The notes: generated from the sequence alone by a model not told the origin. A stretch of DNA of 64,000 bases from Pacificibacter marinus (GCF_018860665.1 NZ_JAHKPK010000060.1:1-64000), one strand, 5' to 3'. Positions 44,412 to 53,607 are shown, counted from the first letter of the stretch. Made by a program: numbers and translations.

Positions 44412-46205
44412 ATGACGCTGAAAGAAGACAGTGAAATCCGTGATTTGGATGTGATGAACGCCAATATTGCCAAGATTGAAGAGCTTTCCACACGACTTGC
44501 GGCCGCCATGTCGCGCTCAAAACCGATTCCCAAAGCGCTGCAAGGCCCAAGCGATGACCTGTTTGTCAAGGCGGCTTCGGCCTATGCCGCCGAGATGATC
44601 AACAATCCTGCAAAGATTATCGAGCATCAAATCGGTTATTGGGGCAAAACGCTGGCGCATTTCGCGGATGCGCAAAGCCGGTTGTCCAAGGGCGATCTGA
44701 CGCCTCCTAATGATGACACGCCAAAAGACCGCCGCTTCGCGAACCCCTTGTGGGACACGCATCCCTTTTTCAATTTCATCAAACAACAATATGTCGCCAA
44801 CGCACAGGCGATGACGGATGCAGTGCAAGACATCGAAGGTTTGGACGCGCGCGATCGCAAGCGTATCGATTATTTCACGCGCCAGATTGTTGATATGCTG
44901 GCGCCCACCAATTTCTTGGCCACCAATCCTGATGCGCTTGAGCAAGCCGTTGCCACCAATGGTGAAAGTCTGGTGACGGGTCTTGAAAACCTCGTGCGCG
45001 ATATCGAAGCGCATGACGGGCAAATGATTGTCAGCTTGGCCGATACAGAAGCCTTTGAAGTGGGGCGCAATCTTGGTACCACAAAAGGATCAGTGGTCTT
45101 TCGCAATCGGATGTTCGAGCTGATCCAATATGCGCCAAGCACCGAAACAGTGCATGACGTGCCGTTGTTGTTGTTCCCGCCTTGGATCAACAAATTCTAT
45201 GTGCTCGACCTCAAAGATAAAAACTCACTGATCAAATGGGTCGTGGATCAAGGCTATACCTTGTTTGTGGTCTCTTGGGTGAACCCTGACGAAAGCTATG
45301 CAGATGTTGGCATGGATCAATATGTCGAAGAGGGGTTCTTGACCGCGATTGATAAGGTCAAAGAGATCACCGGCGCGCCAAAGATCAACGTCACGGGGTA
45401 TTGTATCGCTGGCACCACCCTGTCGGTCACGCTGGGTCTGCTCAAGCAGCGCAAAGATACCTCTATCAACTCAGCCACTTTCTTTACCACATTGACGGAT
45501 TTTTCCGATCAAGGTGAAGTTGGCGTGTTCTTGGATGATGACTTTGTCGATGGGATCGAAGCCGAGGCCAAACGCACAGGCATTATGAGCTCTCTCTATA
45601 TGTCGCGCACGTTTTCGTACCTGCGGGCCAATGATCTGATTTATCAGCCTGCCATCCGATCCTATATGTTGGGCGAGGCTCCACCTGCCTTTGACCTGCT
45701 ATATTGGAACGGGGATGGCACCAATTTACCGGGCAAGATGGCGGTCGAATACCTGCGTCACCTTTGCCAAGGCGATAAATTGGCGACGACGGGCTTTCCG
45801 ATCTGTGGCACCCACGTGCACCTGTCCGAAGTCGATGTCCCTGTTTGCGCGATTGGCTGCGAAACCGATCACATTGCGGCGTGGTCCAGTTCCTATAACG
45901 GTGTGCGTCAGATGGGGGCTGAGGACAAAACCTTTATTCTGTCCCAATCAGGCCATATCGCTGGCATCGTGAACCCGCCCTGCAAAAAGAAATATGGCCA
46001 TTACACCAATGATGATCTGAGTCTGCCCCCTCAAGATTGGAAAGATGGGGCCAAGTTTAACGAGGGCAGTTGGTGGCCGCGGTGGGAAACATGGCTCAAG
46101 GGGCGCTCCGGCGACATGATCCCTGCGCGCAATATCGGTGATTCGGGTGCGGTTGAGTTGACACCAGCACCGGGGGCTTATGTTAAGGCGAGCGGAACTC
46201 TCTGA
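44412..46205 (+). CDS. phaC: class I poly(3-hydroxyalkanoate) synthase
   Basis: A PHA synthase of 597 residues that polymerises 3-hydroxyacyl-CoA on the granule surface. The lipase-like box GYCIAGT has the catalytic Cys at 331. The conserved ETVHDVPLLLFPPWINKFYV, FVVSWVNPDESYAD, the catalytic Asp region in DVPVCAIGCETDHIAAWSS and the final His in LSQSGHIAGIVNPP are all present. The length and the lack of an adjacent phaE fit class I. GGGAGGTGAC precedes the start. phaP and phaR follow downstream. Confidence 0.96.
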   Translation: MTLKEDSEIRDLDVMNANIAKIEELSTRLAAAMSRSKPIPKALQGPSDDLFVKAASAYAAEMINNPAKIIEHQIGYWGKTLAHFADAQSRLSKGDLTPPNDDTPKDRRFANPLWDTHPFFNFIKQQYVANAQAMTDAVQDIEGLDARDRKRIDYFTRQIVDMLAPTNFLATNPDALEQAVATNGESLVTGLENLVRDIEAHDGQMIVSLADTEAFEVGRNLGTTKGSVVFRNRMFELIQYAPSTETVHDVPLLLFPPWINKFYVLDLKDKNSLIKWVVDQGYTLFVVSWVNPDESYADVGMDQYVEEGFLTAIDKVKEITGAPKINVTGYCIAGTTLSVTLGLLKQRKDTSINSATFFTTLTDFSDQGEVGVFLDDDFVDGIEAEAKRTGIMSSLYMSRTFSYLRANDLIYQPAIRSYMLGEAPPAFDLLYWNGDGTNLPGKMAVEYLRHLCQGDKLATTGFPICGTHVHLSEVDVPVCAIGCETDHIAAWSSSYNGVRQMGAEDKTFILSQSGHIAGIVNPPCKKKYGHYTNDDLSLPPQDWKDGAKFNEGSWWPRWETWLKGRSGDMIPARNIGDSGAVELTPAPGAYVKASGTL

Positions 46206-46230
46206 TTTCACGTGGTTTTGAAAATTTGTG

Positions 46231-46241
46231 CTGCGTCGCAG
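46231..46241. promoter_or_regulatory. candidate PhaR half of a double operator (upstream of phaP)
   Basis: CTGCGTCGCAG is an 11-base perfect palindrome (CTGCG-T-CGCAG) lying 26 bases after the phaC stop and 15 bases before the larger TGC palindrome at 46257. Spacing and similarity suggest two PhaR-bound sites in front of phaP. Confidence 0.5.
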
Positions 46242-46256
46242 AAAATTCACTTGATT

Positions 46257-46271
46257 TGCTGCAGTGCAGCA
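46257..46271. promoter_or_regulatory. TGC palindrome upstream of phaP (PhaR operator candidate)
   Basis: TGCTGCAGTGCAGCA has 7-base perfect arms around one base and matches the TGC-rich recognition sequence known for PhaR proteins. It is 86 bases before the phasin start. PhaR normally represses phaP until PHA granules titrate it. Confidence 0.65.
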
Positions 46272-46357
46272 TCCATATTGATTGTAGACGAAGCAAAGCG
46301 GATCTGCTGCCATAGGCTAGCACCTCCGCACAGAACATAAGTTCAGGAGATATGATC

Positions 46358-46801
46358 ATGGCTGAAGACTACACAAAAATCATGAAAGACATGATGGGCG
46401 CTTTCCCCGTTGACATGACTGCATTCCAAGATGGTTTCAAAACCAATGCATCGCTCAGCGATAAAATGTCCAAAGTTGCAATCGCTGCAGCTGAAAAATC
46501 TTCCGAGATTTCTTCCAAATGGACAAAAGAAACACTCGCAAAAGTGGCTGACGTCACAGGCGCAAAAGCTGAGCCTGCTGACTACTCAAAAGCGTTCACA
46601 GATTTCGCATCTGCTCAAGCCGAGCTTGCCGCTGAAAACATGGCTGCCTTTGCTGAAGTTGCAAAATCAGTTCAAATGGAAACTGTTGAACTGATGCTTG
46701 CTGCTGGCAAAGACATGGGCGAAGACGTGACTGCAGCTGCTAAAAAAGCAACTGAAGAAGTTACAAAAGCCGCAAAAAAAGCGACTGCATCAGCTAAGTA
46801 A
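46358..46801 (+). CDS. phaP: phasin
   Basis: A 147-residue amphipathic, Ala/Lys-rich helical protein coating PHA granules. The phasin_2-type pattern is seen in the N-terminal MAEDYTKIMKDMMGAF, in the FASAQAELAAENMAAFAEVA block and in a repetitive Lys/Ala C-terminus (AAKKATEEVTKAAKKATASA). The ATG at 46358 has GGAG at nine bases. An in-frame ATG two codons upstream is too close to it. It is followed by a strong terminator, so it can be transcribed apart from phaR. Confidence 0.9.
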   Translation: MAEDYTKIMKDMMGAFPVDMTAFQDGFKTNASLSDKMSKVAIAAAEKSSEISSKWTKETLAKVADVTGAKAEPADYSKAFTDFASAQAELAAENMAAFAEVAKSVQMETVELMLAAGKDMGEDVTAAAKKATEEVTKAAKKATASAK

Positions 46802-46855
46802 ACTCTTTCGCAAACTGTGCGCTCCTCCTCCTCCCTTCGCACAGATTGCACCAAG

Positions 46856-46886
46856 ACGGGCCCCTCATTTGAGCGGGCCCGTTTTT
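46856..46886 (+). terminator. phaP terminator
   Basis: ACGGGCCC-CTC and GAG-C-GGGCCCGT form an 11-bp stem with one bulge, directly followed by TTTTTG. It lies 55 bases after phaP. Confidence 0.9.
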
Positions 46887-46970
46887 GTCTGCCAATATTT
46901 CTATGAACAATCTGTTTCGCGTAAAACCGCCTTTTCTTTTGCTTTTCCCGAATCGTGGGCATAGGCTTTC

Positions 46971-46980
46971 TGCAATGCAA
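46971..46980. promoter_or_regulatory. candidate PhaR autoregulatory site
   Basis: TGCAATGCAA shares the TGC-N-TGCA core with the sites before phaC and phaP and lies 20 bases before the phaR start, where binding would repress phaR itself. Confidence 0.45.
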
Positions 46981-46999
46981 TATTTAGGGAGGGGCGCCC

Positions 47000-47542
47000 A
47001 TGGTTGACTCAAAAAACGGGACGCTTTTGATCAAGCGCTATGCGTCACGGCGTTTATACAACACTGAGACATCTGACTATGTGACACTTGAAGACATCTC
47101 TGGATTTATCCGCGCTGGGCGTGACGTTCAGATCATTGACCTGAAATCCGGTGATGATTTGACCCGCCAGTATCTTCTTCAAATCATTGCCGAACACGAG
47201 GGGCGCGGCGAAAGCGTTTTGCCTTTGGGTGTGCTCACAGATTTGGTGCGCAGCTACACGACCGAAGTGAATTCCGTGGTGCCTCAGTTTCTGGCGCAAA
47301 GTTTCGAAATGCTACGCGGTGGACCCGCGAGCATGATGGAAAATATGGGAACAGGCATTCCAACAATTCCTGGGTTGGAAGCCATCCAAGCGCAGCAAGA
47401 AGCTTTTTTAAAAGCGATGACGGGCGGCATGCCTGGCGCATGGCCCTCTAGATCATCGTCGTCCAAAACAGAAGGTAATGAAGAGCTAGGTGACATCAAA
47501 CGGCAGCTTGCCGAGTTGCAAGAAAAACTATCCAAGCTCTAG
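47000..47542 (+). CDS. phaR: PHA synthesis repressor PhaR
   Basis: A 180-residue DNA- and PHA-binding repressor. The N-terminal PHB/PHA accumulation regulator domain is unmistakable: LLIKRYASRRLYNTETSDYV, TLEDISGFIRAGRDVQIID, DDLTRQYLLQIIAE. The C-terminal part is Gln/Met-rich and ends in a short coiled coil (DIKRQLAELQEKLSKL). PhaR senses nascent PHA granules and releases phasin and synthase promoters. GGGAGG precedes the start. Confidence 0.95.
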   Translation: MVDSKNGTLLIKRYASRRLYNTETSDYVTLEDISGFIRAGRDVQIIDLKSGDDLTRQYLLQIIAEHEGRGESVLPLGVLTDLVRSYTTEVNSVVPQFLAQSFEMLRGGPASMMENMGTGIPTIPGLEAIQAQQEAFLKAMTGGMPGAWPSRSSSSKTEGNEELGDIKRQLAELQEKLSKL

Positions 47543-47562
47543 TCGTTTTTGCTGAATATATT

Positions 47563-47596
47563 ACAAAAGGCCTAGCCATCTTGGCGGGCCTTTTGT
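47563..47596. terminator. phaR terminator
   Basis: ACAAAAGGCC (from 47563) pairs with GGCCTTTTGT (to 47596), with an inner GCC/GGC pair set, giving a long stem and TTTT within the 3' arm. It lies 20 bases after phaR. Confidence 0.85.
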
Positions 47597-47700
47597 CTTT
47601 CTGAATGATCATACTGTTGTTCAATAGTGATATTATACTGAAAAAGGGCTGACATTTTGGCGTCTGCCCCCTAGCGTTAACTCGAAATGTAAAGAGGGGC

Positions 47701-48657
47701 ATGATGAACGATACGGTTGGGCGGTTCAGTCTGTGGGGGATCGAAGTATTTTTGGCCGCCGCCGAAGATGGATCGGTGTCTGCCGCGGCCAAACGACTTG
47801 GAACCTCGCCCTCGTCGGTGTCTCAACAGATTTCCAATTTGGAAACGGCTTTGGGGACCGAGCTGTTGAATCGCCGCGAACGCCCGATGACCTTGACGCC
47901 TGCGGGGCGCATTTTACGTCGGCGCGCGCTGACAATTGTTAGCGAAGCCTCCCACGCACGCTCAGAGATCGCAGGGCTTGATCTGTCTCAATTGGGGTCA
48001 TTGCGCCTTGGTATGATCGAAGACTTTGAGGCCTCTGTGACGCCAAGTTTGCTCTCTGGTATGGCTGATGCTCTAACGCACACGCGGTTCGAGTTGGAAA
48101 CGGGCCCCTCTCATCGGCTGCTGGATCACTTGGAACACCGCAGTCTGGATGTCATTGTTGCAGCCGATATTTCTAAGTCGAACTGGATGAAAAACCTACC
48201 CTTGCTGGATGATCCTTTTGTTGTTGTCACCGCCAAAGGGCGCGGGGCATCGTTGGATGATCTAAAAGATGTTTCCTTTATCGAATACACGCGCCGCCAT
48301 GCTATGGGGCGCGAATTGGCCCAGCATTTGACAGCCGAAGGCGTCAATTTGGTGCATCGATTTGAATTGGACAGTTACCGTGCGATGATGGCGATGGTCG
48401 CGGGGGGGACAGGCTGGACAATTCTCACCGCGATGGGCGCACAACAAGCAGGGCGCTATACCGAAGGCATTGATCTTCACCCGCTGCCCTTTGCCCCGAT
48501 GTCGCGCCGTATTTCCGTTTTCGTGCGCAAAGACGGGATGGAAGACATGGCCGACGATATCGCGGCACGTTTGCGTCCCTTGATCGAAACACAGCTTGTC
48601 CAACCTGCCGTGGCTGCAAACTCTTGGTTGTCTGGACACTTTAAAGTGCTCAACTAA
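47701..48657 (+). CDS. LysR-family transcriptional regulator
   Basis: A 318-residue LysR regulator. The winged HTH reads SLWGIEVFLAAAEDGSVSAA then AKRLGTSPSSVSQQISNLET and ALGTELLNRRERPMTLTPAG, followed by the periplasmic-binding-fold effector domain (LRLGMIEDFEASVTPSLL ... DVIVAADISKS). No divergent target gene is adjacent, as the neighbour upstream is phaR in the same direction and the aminotransferase downstream converges. Its ligand and regulon are unknown. Confidence 0.88.
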   Translation: MMNDTVGRFSLWGIEVFLAAAEDGSVSAAAKRLGTSPSSVSQQISNLETALGTELLNRRERPMTLTPAGRILRRRALTIVSEASHARSEIAGLDLSQLGSLRLGMIEDFEASVTPSLLSGMADALTHTRFELETGPSHRLLDHLEHRSLDVIVAADISKSNWMKNLPLLDDPFVVVTAKGRGASLDDLKDVSFIEYTRRHAMGRELAQHLTAEGVNLVHRFELDSYRAMMAMVAGGTGWTILTAMGAQQAGRYTEGIDLHPLPFAPMSRRISVFVRKDGMEDMADDIAARLRPLIETQLVQPAVAANSWLSGHFKVLN

Positions 48658-48658
48658 A

Positions 48659-48684
48659 ACGCCGCCCATGCGTATGGACGGCGT
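48659..48684. terminator. shared terminator between convergent genes
   Basis: ACGCCGCCCAT (48659-48669) pairs with ATGGACGGCGT (48674-48684) with one mismatch and a 4-base loop. It lies immediately after the LysR stop and 23 bases after the convergent aminotransferase stop. T-runs are weak on both sides. Confidence 0.6.
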
Positions 48685-48707
48685 CTGTGTATTGTTTGAG
48701 CGACGGA

Positions 48708-49913
48708 TTATTCCGCCGCTTGCACCATGCCCTTGGCGTCTGATGCAGCCTCAATCAAAGCTTGCGCGATAAAGTCCAAATCCTCTTTTTGCAGACGCGC
48801 AGGCAATCGCGTGTCACAGGCTTTGGACAGCATCGCGCGGGTCTTGGGCAAATCGGGCGTGTCGCCTAAGAACTGCCAGTTCCAAAAGGCGCGGGCGTTA
48901 TCCGTGGACAGGCCAAACACCTGAACCGACACGCCGCGAGATTTGGCGGCAGATTGAAAGCTCAGAGCCTCTTCTGGCGAGAAATCGACCAAGTTAAATT
49001 GTAGACTGTCAGGGGCGCGAACTTCTTTTTCAAGTTTGTCTGGCACCGTCAGGAATGGCGTGGATTGCAATTGAGCTGCGACATAATCGTGGTTGGCACG
49101 GCCATCTCGTACGCGGCGTGGCACTTCGGCCAATTGGGGACGCACAACGGCAGCGGCCAAATTTGACAAGCGCTGATTGTAAAGCGGCAGCTGGTTTTGC
49201 ACACGATCAAAGGCCGCGTCGAGTTCAGCACTTGGGCTGGCATTGTGCTTTTTCCAATTGTGCTCATAGGCGCCGGACATGATCACAGCACGGGCGATAA
49301 TATCGTCGTCATCCGTGATCAAAATGCCACCTTCACCTGCGTTCAACAGTTTGTAAGACTGGAACGAGAAGCAGCCGATTTTGCCAATGGTGCCAATGTT
49401 TTGACCATCCCAAACCGTGCCCAAAGAATGCGCAGCATCTTCAATCAGCGGCACATTATGCGCTTCGCACAGGGTTACAATCGCGTCCATGTCAGAGGTG
49501 TGACCGCGCATATGAGAAATTAAAACAGCGCTGATATCATCGTCGAGTTTCGCTTTCAAATCGTCCAAATCGATCCGGTAATTATCGCCGCATTCGACCA
49601 AAACAGGGATGCAATCTGCATGGACAACCGCTGAAGGCACGGCCGCAAAGGTAAAGGCAGGGATAAGAACTTTCGCGTCACGGGGCAGGTCAAGTGCTTT
49701 CAAAGACAAAAACAATGCGGCTGAACACGACGATACGGCCAGTGCATATTTTGCGCCGAGCATTTCGGCAAATTCGCGTTCCAACAGGGTGACGGGTGCG
49801 TTTTCAGAAGCCGTGTAGCGAAAGAGATCGCCTGAGCTGAGCAAACGCTCTATTTCTGCGCGCGCAGCCTGTGGAATGGGCTCTGAATCGTATACGTTCG
49901 GACCTGCAGTCAT
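48708..49913 (-). CDS. DegT/DnrJ/EryC1/StrS-family aminotransferase
   Basis: A PLP sugar- or polyketide-type aminotransferase of about 401 residues. It shows LAVSSCSAALFLSLKAL, PAFTFAAVPSAVVHADCIPV, LIEDAAHSLGTVWDGQ with the cofactor Asp, and the Schiff-base Lys in CFSFQSYKLLNAGEGG. Members usually aminate keto-sugars for surface polysaccharides or antibiotics, but no sugar-nucleotide genes are near. The start is Met5 (MTAGPNVYDSEPI); neither candidate has a strong ribosome site. The 49926-50159 gap before the ABC genes shows nothing. Confidence 0.85.
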   Translation of the reverse strand: MTAGPNVYDSEPIPQAARAEIERLLSSGDLFRYTASENAPVTLLEREFAEMLGAKYALAVSSCSAALFLSLKALDLPRDAKVLIPAFTFAAVPSAVVHADCIPVLVECGDNYRIDLDDLKAKLDDDISAVLISHMRGHTSDMDAIVTLCEAHNVPLIEDAAHSLGTVWDGQNIGTIGKIGCFSFQSYKLLNAGEGGILITDDDDIIARAVIMSGAYEHNWKKHNASPSAELDAAFDRVQNQLPLYNQRLSNLAAAVVRPQLAEVPRRVRDGRANHDYVAAQLQSTPFLTVPDKLEKEVRAPDSLQFNLVDFSPEEALSFQSAAKSRGVSVQVFGLSTDNARAFWNWQFLGDTPDLPKTRAMLSKACDTRLPARLQKEDLDFIAQALIEAASDAKGMVQAAE

Positions 49914-50159
49914 GACTTTCACCATTTATAAAATGTCTTTTCGCGATAACTGTATGTGTATGGTGCGTAAAAATCTAGCACTGTAAATGCGTCGGAGAAA
50001 AAATTCGCATAACCGTTACAGTTGAAGACAGGTTTTAGGTGGGATGGGGATGGTCCGGCGGTGATATGGCGGCGCTTTGGATCTGACCAGATATCAAAAA
50101 AAAACAATTACAAACGACGCGTCTGCAGCACGAGAGAGCACGCATGCATGGTGTCGAAA

Positions 50160-50987
50160 TCACCGAATGATCTGCGGTTTGAACCTAAGCTTCGGGCGTC
50201 TTTCAAGGGGCAGATGACGATTGAGCCGCGTGTTGATGATGTTGAAGATGCCGATGACAATCACGATCAACACCACAAAATATCCCGCGACAATAGGATA
50301 GGGCACAAAGGGGTTGAACGTCTTTTCTGCAAAATAAGACGCGTAATACAAGGCATCGCCCTTTTGCTGCCACGCCGGAAAGCCTGAGAAAAACACCAAA
50401 GCGGTGGCGTGAAACAGAAAAATCGCCTCGTTGGTGTATGACGGCCAAGCAAGACGCAACATCGTCGGCCAAGTGATCCGCCTGAAACGCGTCCAGCCAA
50501 CCATGCCATAGGCGTCCGCTGCTTCCATATCGCCCTTGGGGACAGAGCGCAGCGCACCATAGAAAATTTCTGCGGAATAGGCCGAAGTGTTTAGGAACAA
50601 TACGATCAAAGCCCCCGCCCAAGCGCGGGTCAGATTGCCGGTTTCCAAGGTCAGGCCAAAGATCTCGATGCCTGCTTTTGGCAATTGAACAAACATCTCA
50701 TAAGCCAAGAAAAATTGAATGAACAAGGGAGAGCCGCGAAACAAAAACATAAACCATTCCGCAGGTTTGCGCAGCCAAGGGTTTGGAGTATTTTTCGCAA
50801 CGGCCAGCAGCGTTGCAAAGACAAAACCAAAACCCAAGGCCAGCACGCCGAAATAGATGTTCCACAACATGCCCGAGCCGATTAGCGTCACTTGTTCGCA
50901 CAGGGTGATGTCGGATTTGGGCAAAAGGCGGGGGCCGTAACCGATGGAACGAAACGCATAATCTGAAATGGTTTGCAGGCAGCTCAT
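50160..50987 (-). CDS. polar amino-acid ABC transporter permease (HisM type)
   Basis: A 275-residue inner-membrane permease with about five helices. The EAA loop reads MEAADAYGMVGWTRFRRITWP (E-A-A near 157-159 and G nine residues on), which docks on the ATPase. It contains the His/Glu/Gln/Arg/opine permease pattern RGSPLFIQFFLAYE. It overlaps the other permease gene by four bases and is the last gene of the importer operon. Substrate is inferred as basic or polar amino acids. Confidence 0.9.
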   Translation of the reverse strand: MSCLQTISDYAFRSIGYGPRLLPKSDITLCEQVTLIGSGMLWNIYFGVLALGFGFVFATLLAVAKNTPNPWLRKPAEWFMFLFRGSPLFIQFFLAYEMFVQLPKAGIEIFGLTLETGNLTRAWAGALIVLFLNTSAYSAEIFYGALRSVPKGDMEAADAYGMVGWTRFRRITWPTMLRLAWPSYTNEAIFLFHATALVFFSGFPAWQQKGDALYYASYFAEKTFNPFVPYPIVAGYFVVLIVIVIGIFNIINTRLNRHLPLERRPKLRFKPQIIR

Positions 50988-51862
50988 GTGGCTTTCCTCA
51001 TCTGCTCACCCGCAACGGTGGCTTGGCCGCGCGACAGTCGGGTGGTGAGGCGGTCCAAAACGATTTCGGAAACCTTTGTAAAAGCGAGATAAAACACCAA
51101 TAGCCCAAGAAAATACCATAAGCGCCAGTCAGGGTGCGGATAGTCGAAATGGCTGGTTTTTGCGCCGCCAAGTTCGCGGGCCCAATAGACGATATCTTCG
51201 ACCCCAAGCAAGAACAGCAAGGGCGTGGCTTTGATCAGAATCATCCAAAGATTGGACAGACCGGGCAGGGCATAGATCCACATTTGCGGCACTAGAATGC
51301 GCCAGAAACTTTGACGTGGAGACATGCCATAGGCTTCGGCTGTTTCCATTTGCGCGCGGGGTACGGCGGACATTGCACCTGATAGCACATTGGCCGCAAA
51401 GGCCCCAAAGACGATGGAAAAGGCGATCACGGCCAAAATGAACCCGTAAAACTCATGCACAGCCTGTGGGGCAGACCCTAAGGGCAGTTTGGCTGCAGAA
51501 CAGACCAGAAAATCATTGCCTTGGCGGATCGGTTCAGACCAATCGGGGCACAGAATTTTGTGGCGTGTCCATTCAAACCCTTGATCCATCGCCAAGGGGA
51601 CGAAAAGAAAGAAAACGATATCCGGCACACCGCGCACCATCGATGTGTAAAGCGTCCCAAACCAGCGCAGAGGCGCGACTTTGGACCGCGCAGCCATGGC
51701 CCCCAGAAACCCCACGCCAAGTGCGATCGGGGCGGTCACGGCCAAAAGCGTGAGCACAACGATAAAGCTTTTGTAGAACAAAACATGCTTGCCCGTTGTC
51801 AAATAACAGGCGAGCCAATTGAGGCCGTCAAGCGTGGATGGGTCTGTGCAAGATGCGAACAT
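50984..51862 (-). CDS. polar amino-acid ABC transporter permease (HisQ type)
   Basis: A 292-residue permease with the amino-acid permease pattern VRGVPDIVFFLFVPLAMDQ and EAA loop METAEAYGMSPRQSFWRI. It carries a Cys-containing periplasmic insertion of about 45 residues (KILCPDWSEP to VCSAAKLPLG) between helices, longer than in E. coli HisQ, with two Cys that could form a disulfide. It lies 39 bases after the binding-protein gene and overlaps the second permease. Confidence 0.88.
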   Translation of the reverse strand: MFASCTDPSTLDGLNWLACYLTTGKHVLFYKSFIVVLTLLAVTAPIALGVGFLGAMAARSKVAPLRWFGTLYTSMVRGVPDIVFFLFVPLAMDQGFEWTRHKILCPDWSEPIRQGNDFLVCSAAKLPLGSAPQAVHEFYGFILAVIAFSIVFGAFAANVLSGAMSAVPRAQMETAEAYGMSPRQSFWRILVPQMWIYALPGLSNLWMILIKATPLLFLLGVEDIVYWARELGGAKTSHFDYPHPDWRLWYFLGLLVFYLAFTKVSEIVLDRLTTRLSRGQATVAGEQMRKAT

Positions 51863-51901
51863 AATGAAAATCGGGGCCAGCGTACCGGCCCCGAAAAACG
51901 C

Positions 51902-52618
51902 TTAGTAAGTCGCTGTTTCTTCGCCGAAGTATTTGATCAGCAAAGCGTTCAAAGACCCGTCAGCTTTCATCACGTCAATCGCCGCGTTGAATTTTGTTTT
52001 CAGCTCTGCATCGCTTTCACGCAAGCCAAGGCCGATACCGCTGCCCAGTGGCACGTCATCGCCAAGGAACATAAAGTCTTGTTCTTCCACGAAGGGCACA
52101 AGCGCATCTTTGTCTGCAAACACGGCATCCACTTCGCCATTTTTCACGGCCGCAATCGTGTCGTCCAATGTGGCGAATTCAACCAAGGTGGCGCCTGTCG
52201 CGGCCACGTGGCCCGCTTGGATTGTGGATGTTTGCGCTGCGATCACACCGCCCATCAAATCGACGCTGTCTGACACAGAGGCATAGGCCGATGCTGTTGG
52301 TGGGTAGTAGTCTTGTGTGAAATCAATGACTTCTTCACGTTCTTCTGTGATGGACATGCCCGCGATGATGGTGTCGTAATTGCCGGACAACAGGTTCGGG
52401 ATGATGGTGTCCCATTCGTTTGTCACCCATTCACAGGTCAGTTCCGCGATTTCGCAAAGTTTGTCGCCGACTTCACGTTCGAAACCAGCAACTTCGCCGT
52501 CATCATTGATAAAGTTGTAGGGAGGGTAGGCGCCCTCGGTGCCCATGCGTACGGTGTCTGCAAAAGACGCGGTCGCAGTGAGGGCCATTAGGGCGGTGGA
52601 GAGAATGAGTTTTTTCAT
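51902..52618 (-). CDS. periplasmic amino-acid-binding protein (HisJ/ArtJ type)
   Basis: A 238-residue solute-binding protein with signal peptide (MKKLILSTALMALTATASFA). The mature start DTVRMGTEGAYPPYNFIND is the usual cluster-F amino-acid-binding N-terminus, followed by EVGDKLCEIAELTCEWV, the GMSITEEREEVIDFTQDYY hinge and AVFADKDALVPF. Four Cys are present, two of them in the CEIAELTCEW position where LAO/HisJ proteins have a disulfide. It supplies substrate to the two permeases. Confidence 0.92.
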   Translation of the reverse strand: MKKLILSTALMALTATASFADTVRMGTEGAYPPYNFINDDGEVAGFEREVGDKLCEIAELTCEWVTNEWDTIIPNLLSGNYDTIIAGMSITEEREEVIDFTQDYYPPTASAYASVSDSVDLMGGVIAAQTSTIQAGHVAATGATLVEFATLDDTIAAVKNGEVDAVFADKDALVPFVEEQDFMFLGDDVPLGSGIGLGLRESDAELKTKFNAAIDVMKADGSLNALLIKYFGEETATY

Positions 52619-52663
52619 AGTTTTGGTCTCCCAGTCTGGTGGTTTTTTTTGATTGTGCTTGTT

Positions 52664-53452
52664 TTAGGCTGATACAGTTGAGCTTAGAAATTGCTGCAAA
52701 CGTTTTGATTTTGGTTTGCCGAAAAGTGCGGCTGGCGGGCCTTGCTCTTCGATCAATCCTTGGTGAAGAAAAACAACATGGTCCGAAATGTCGGCCGCCA
52801 TGCGCATGTCGTGGGTGACGATCATCATCGTGCGCCCCTCAGTGGCTAAGGATTTGATCACCTTGACCACTTCTTGTTCCAACTCAGGATCAAGCGCCGA
52901 GGTGGGTTCGTCAAACAACAAGGCTTTGGGTTCCATACATAACGCGCGAGCGATTGCTGCGCGTTGCTGTTGGCCGCCTGACATTTGGGCTGGGTAGACA
53001 TCACATTTGTCGCCGATGCCGACGCGATCCAGATAGGCGCGGGCTGAGGTTTCGACCTCGGATTTATCGCGGCCCAACACCGTAACAGGGGCTTCCATGA
53101 CATTTTCAAGAATTGTCATATGGGCCCACAAATTGAATTGCTGAAACACCATCGACAGATTGGTGCGAATGCGCATGATCTGTTTGCGATCACGTGGGCG
53201 GCGCATATGACCGCTGCCTTTCCATGAGATCGGTTCGCCCTCAAACAGGATTTCGCCGCTTTGGCTGTCTTCCAATAAATTGGCGCACCGCAAAAGCGTT
53301 GATTTTCCGGATCCCGATGAGCCGATCAGCGAAATCACTTGTCCGCGTTCAGCCGTCATCGAGACGCCTTTGAGCACATCAAGATCGCCGTAGGATTTAT
53401 GCAAATCACGGATTTCGATCACGGGCGAGGTTTTTGAGTCTTTGGTCAACAT
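52664..53452 (-). CDS. polar amino-acid ABC transporter ATPase (HisP type)
   Basis: The ATPase subunit, 262 residues. Walker A GSSGSGKST, Q-loop region MVFQQFNLWAHMTILENVME, signature MSGGQQQRAAIARAL and Walker B ALLFDEPTSALDPE are intact, and the switch His is in MIVTHDMRMA. The start at 53452 is chosen over one 22 codons upstream because similarity begins there. It is the first gene of the operon ATPase - binding protein - permease - permease. Confidence 0.94.
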   Translation of the reverse strand: MLTKDSKTSPVIEIRDLHKSYGDLDVLKGVSMTAERGQVISLIGSSGSGKSTLLRCANLLEDSQSGEILFEGEPISWKGSGHMRRPRDRKQIMRIRTNLSMVFQQFNLWAHMTILENVMEAPVTVLGRDKSEVETSARAYLDRVGIGDKCDVYPAQMSGGQQQRAAIARALCMEPKALLFDEPTSALDPELEQEVVKVIKSLATEGRTMMIVTHDMRMAADISDHVVFLHQGLIEEQGPPAALFGKPKSKRLQQFLSSTVSA

Positions 53453-53607
53453 TGGAACTGAGTAAGCTGAGATTCTGTGCCAGATGCAACAGACTTTGAT
53501 GAAATTCCCCAGCGTCACCGCTTAAAAATCATGCGAATGTTTCGAAAATGACCGAAATCGGCGGATGCTATACGTTTGCGGGCAGCTTGAGTGTGTCTTT
53601 TGGCGAT

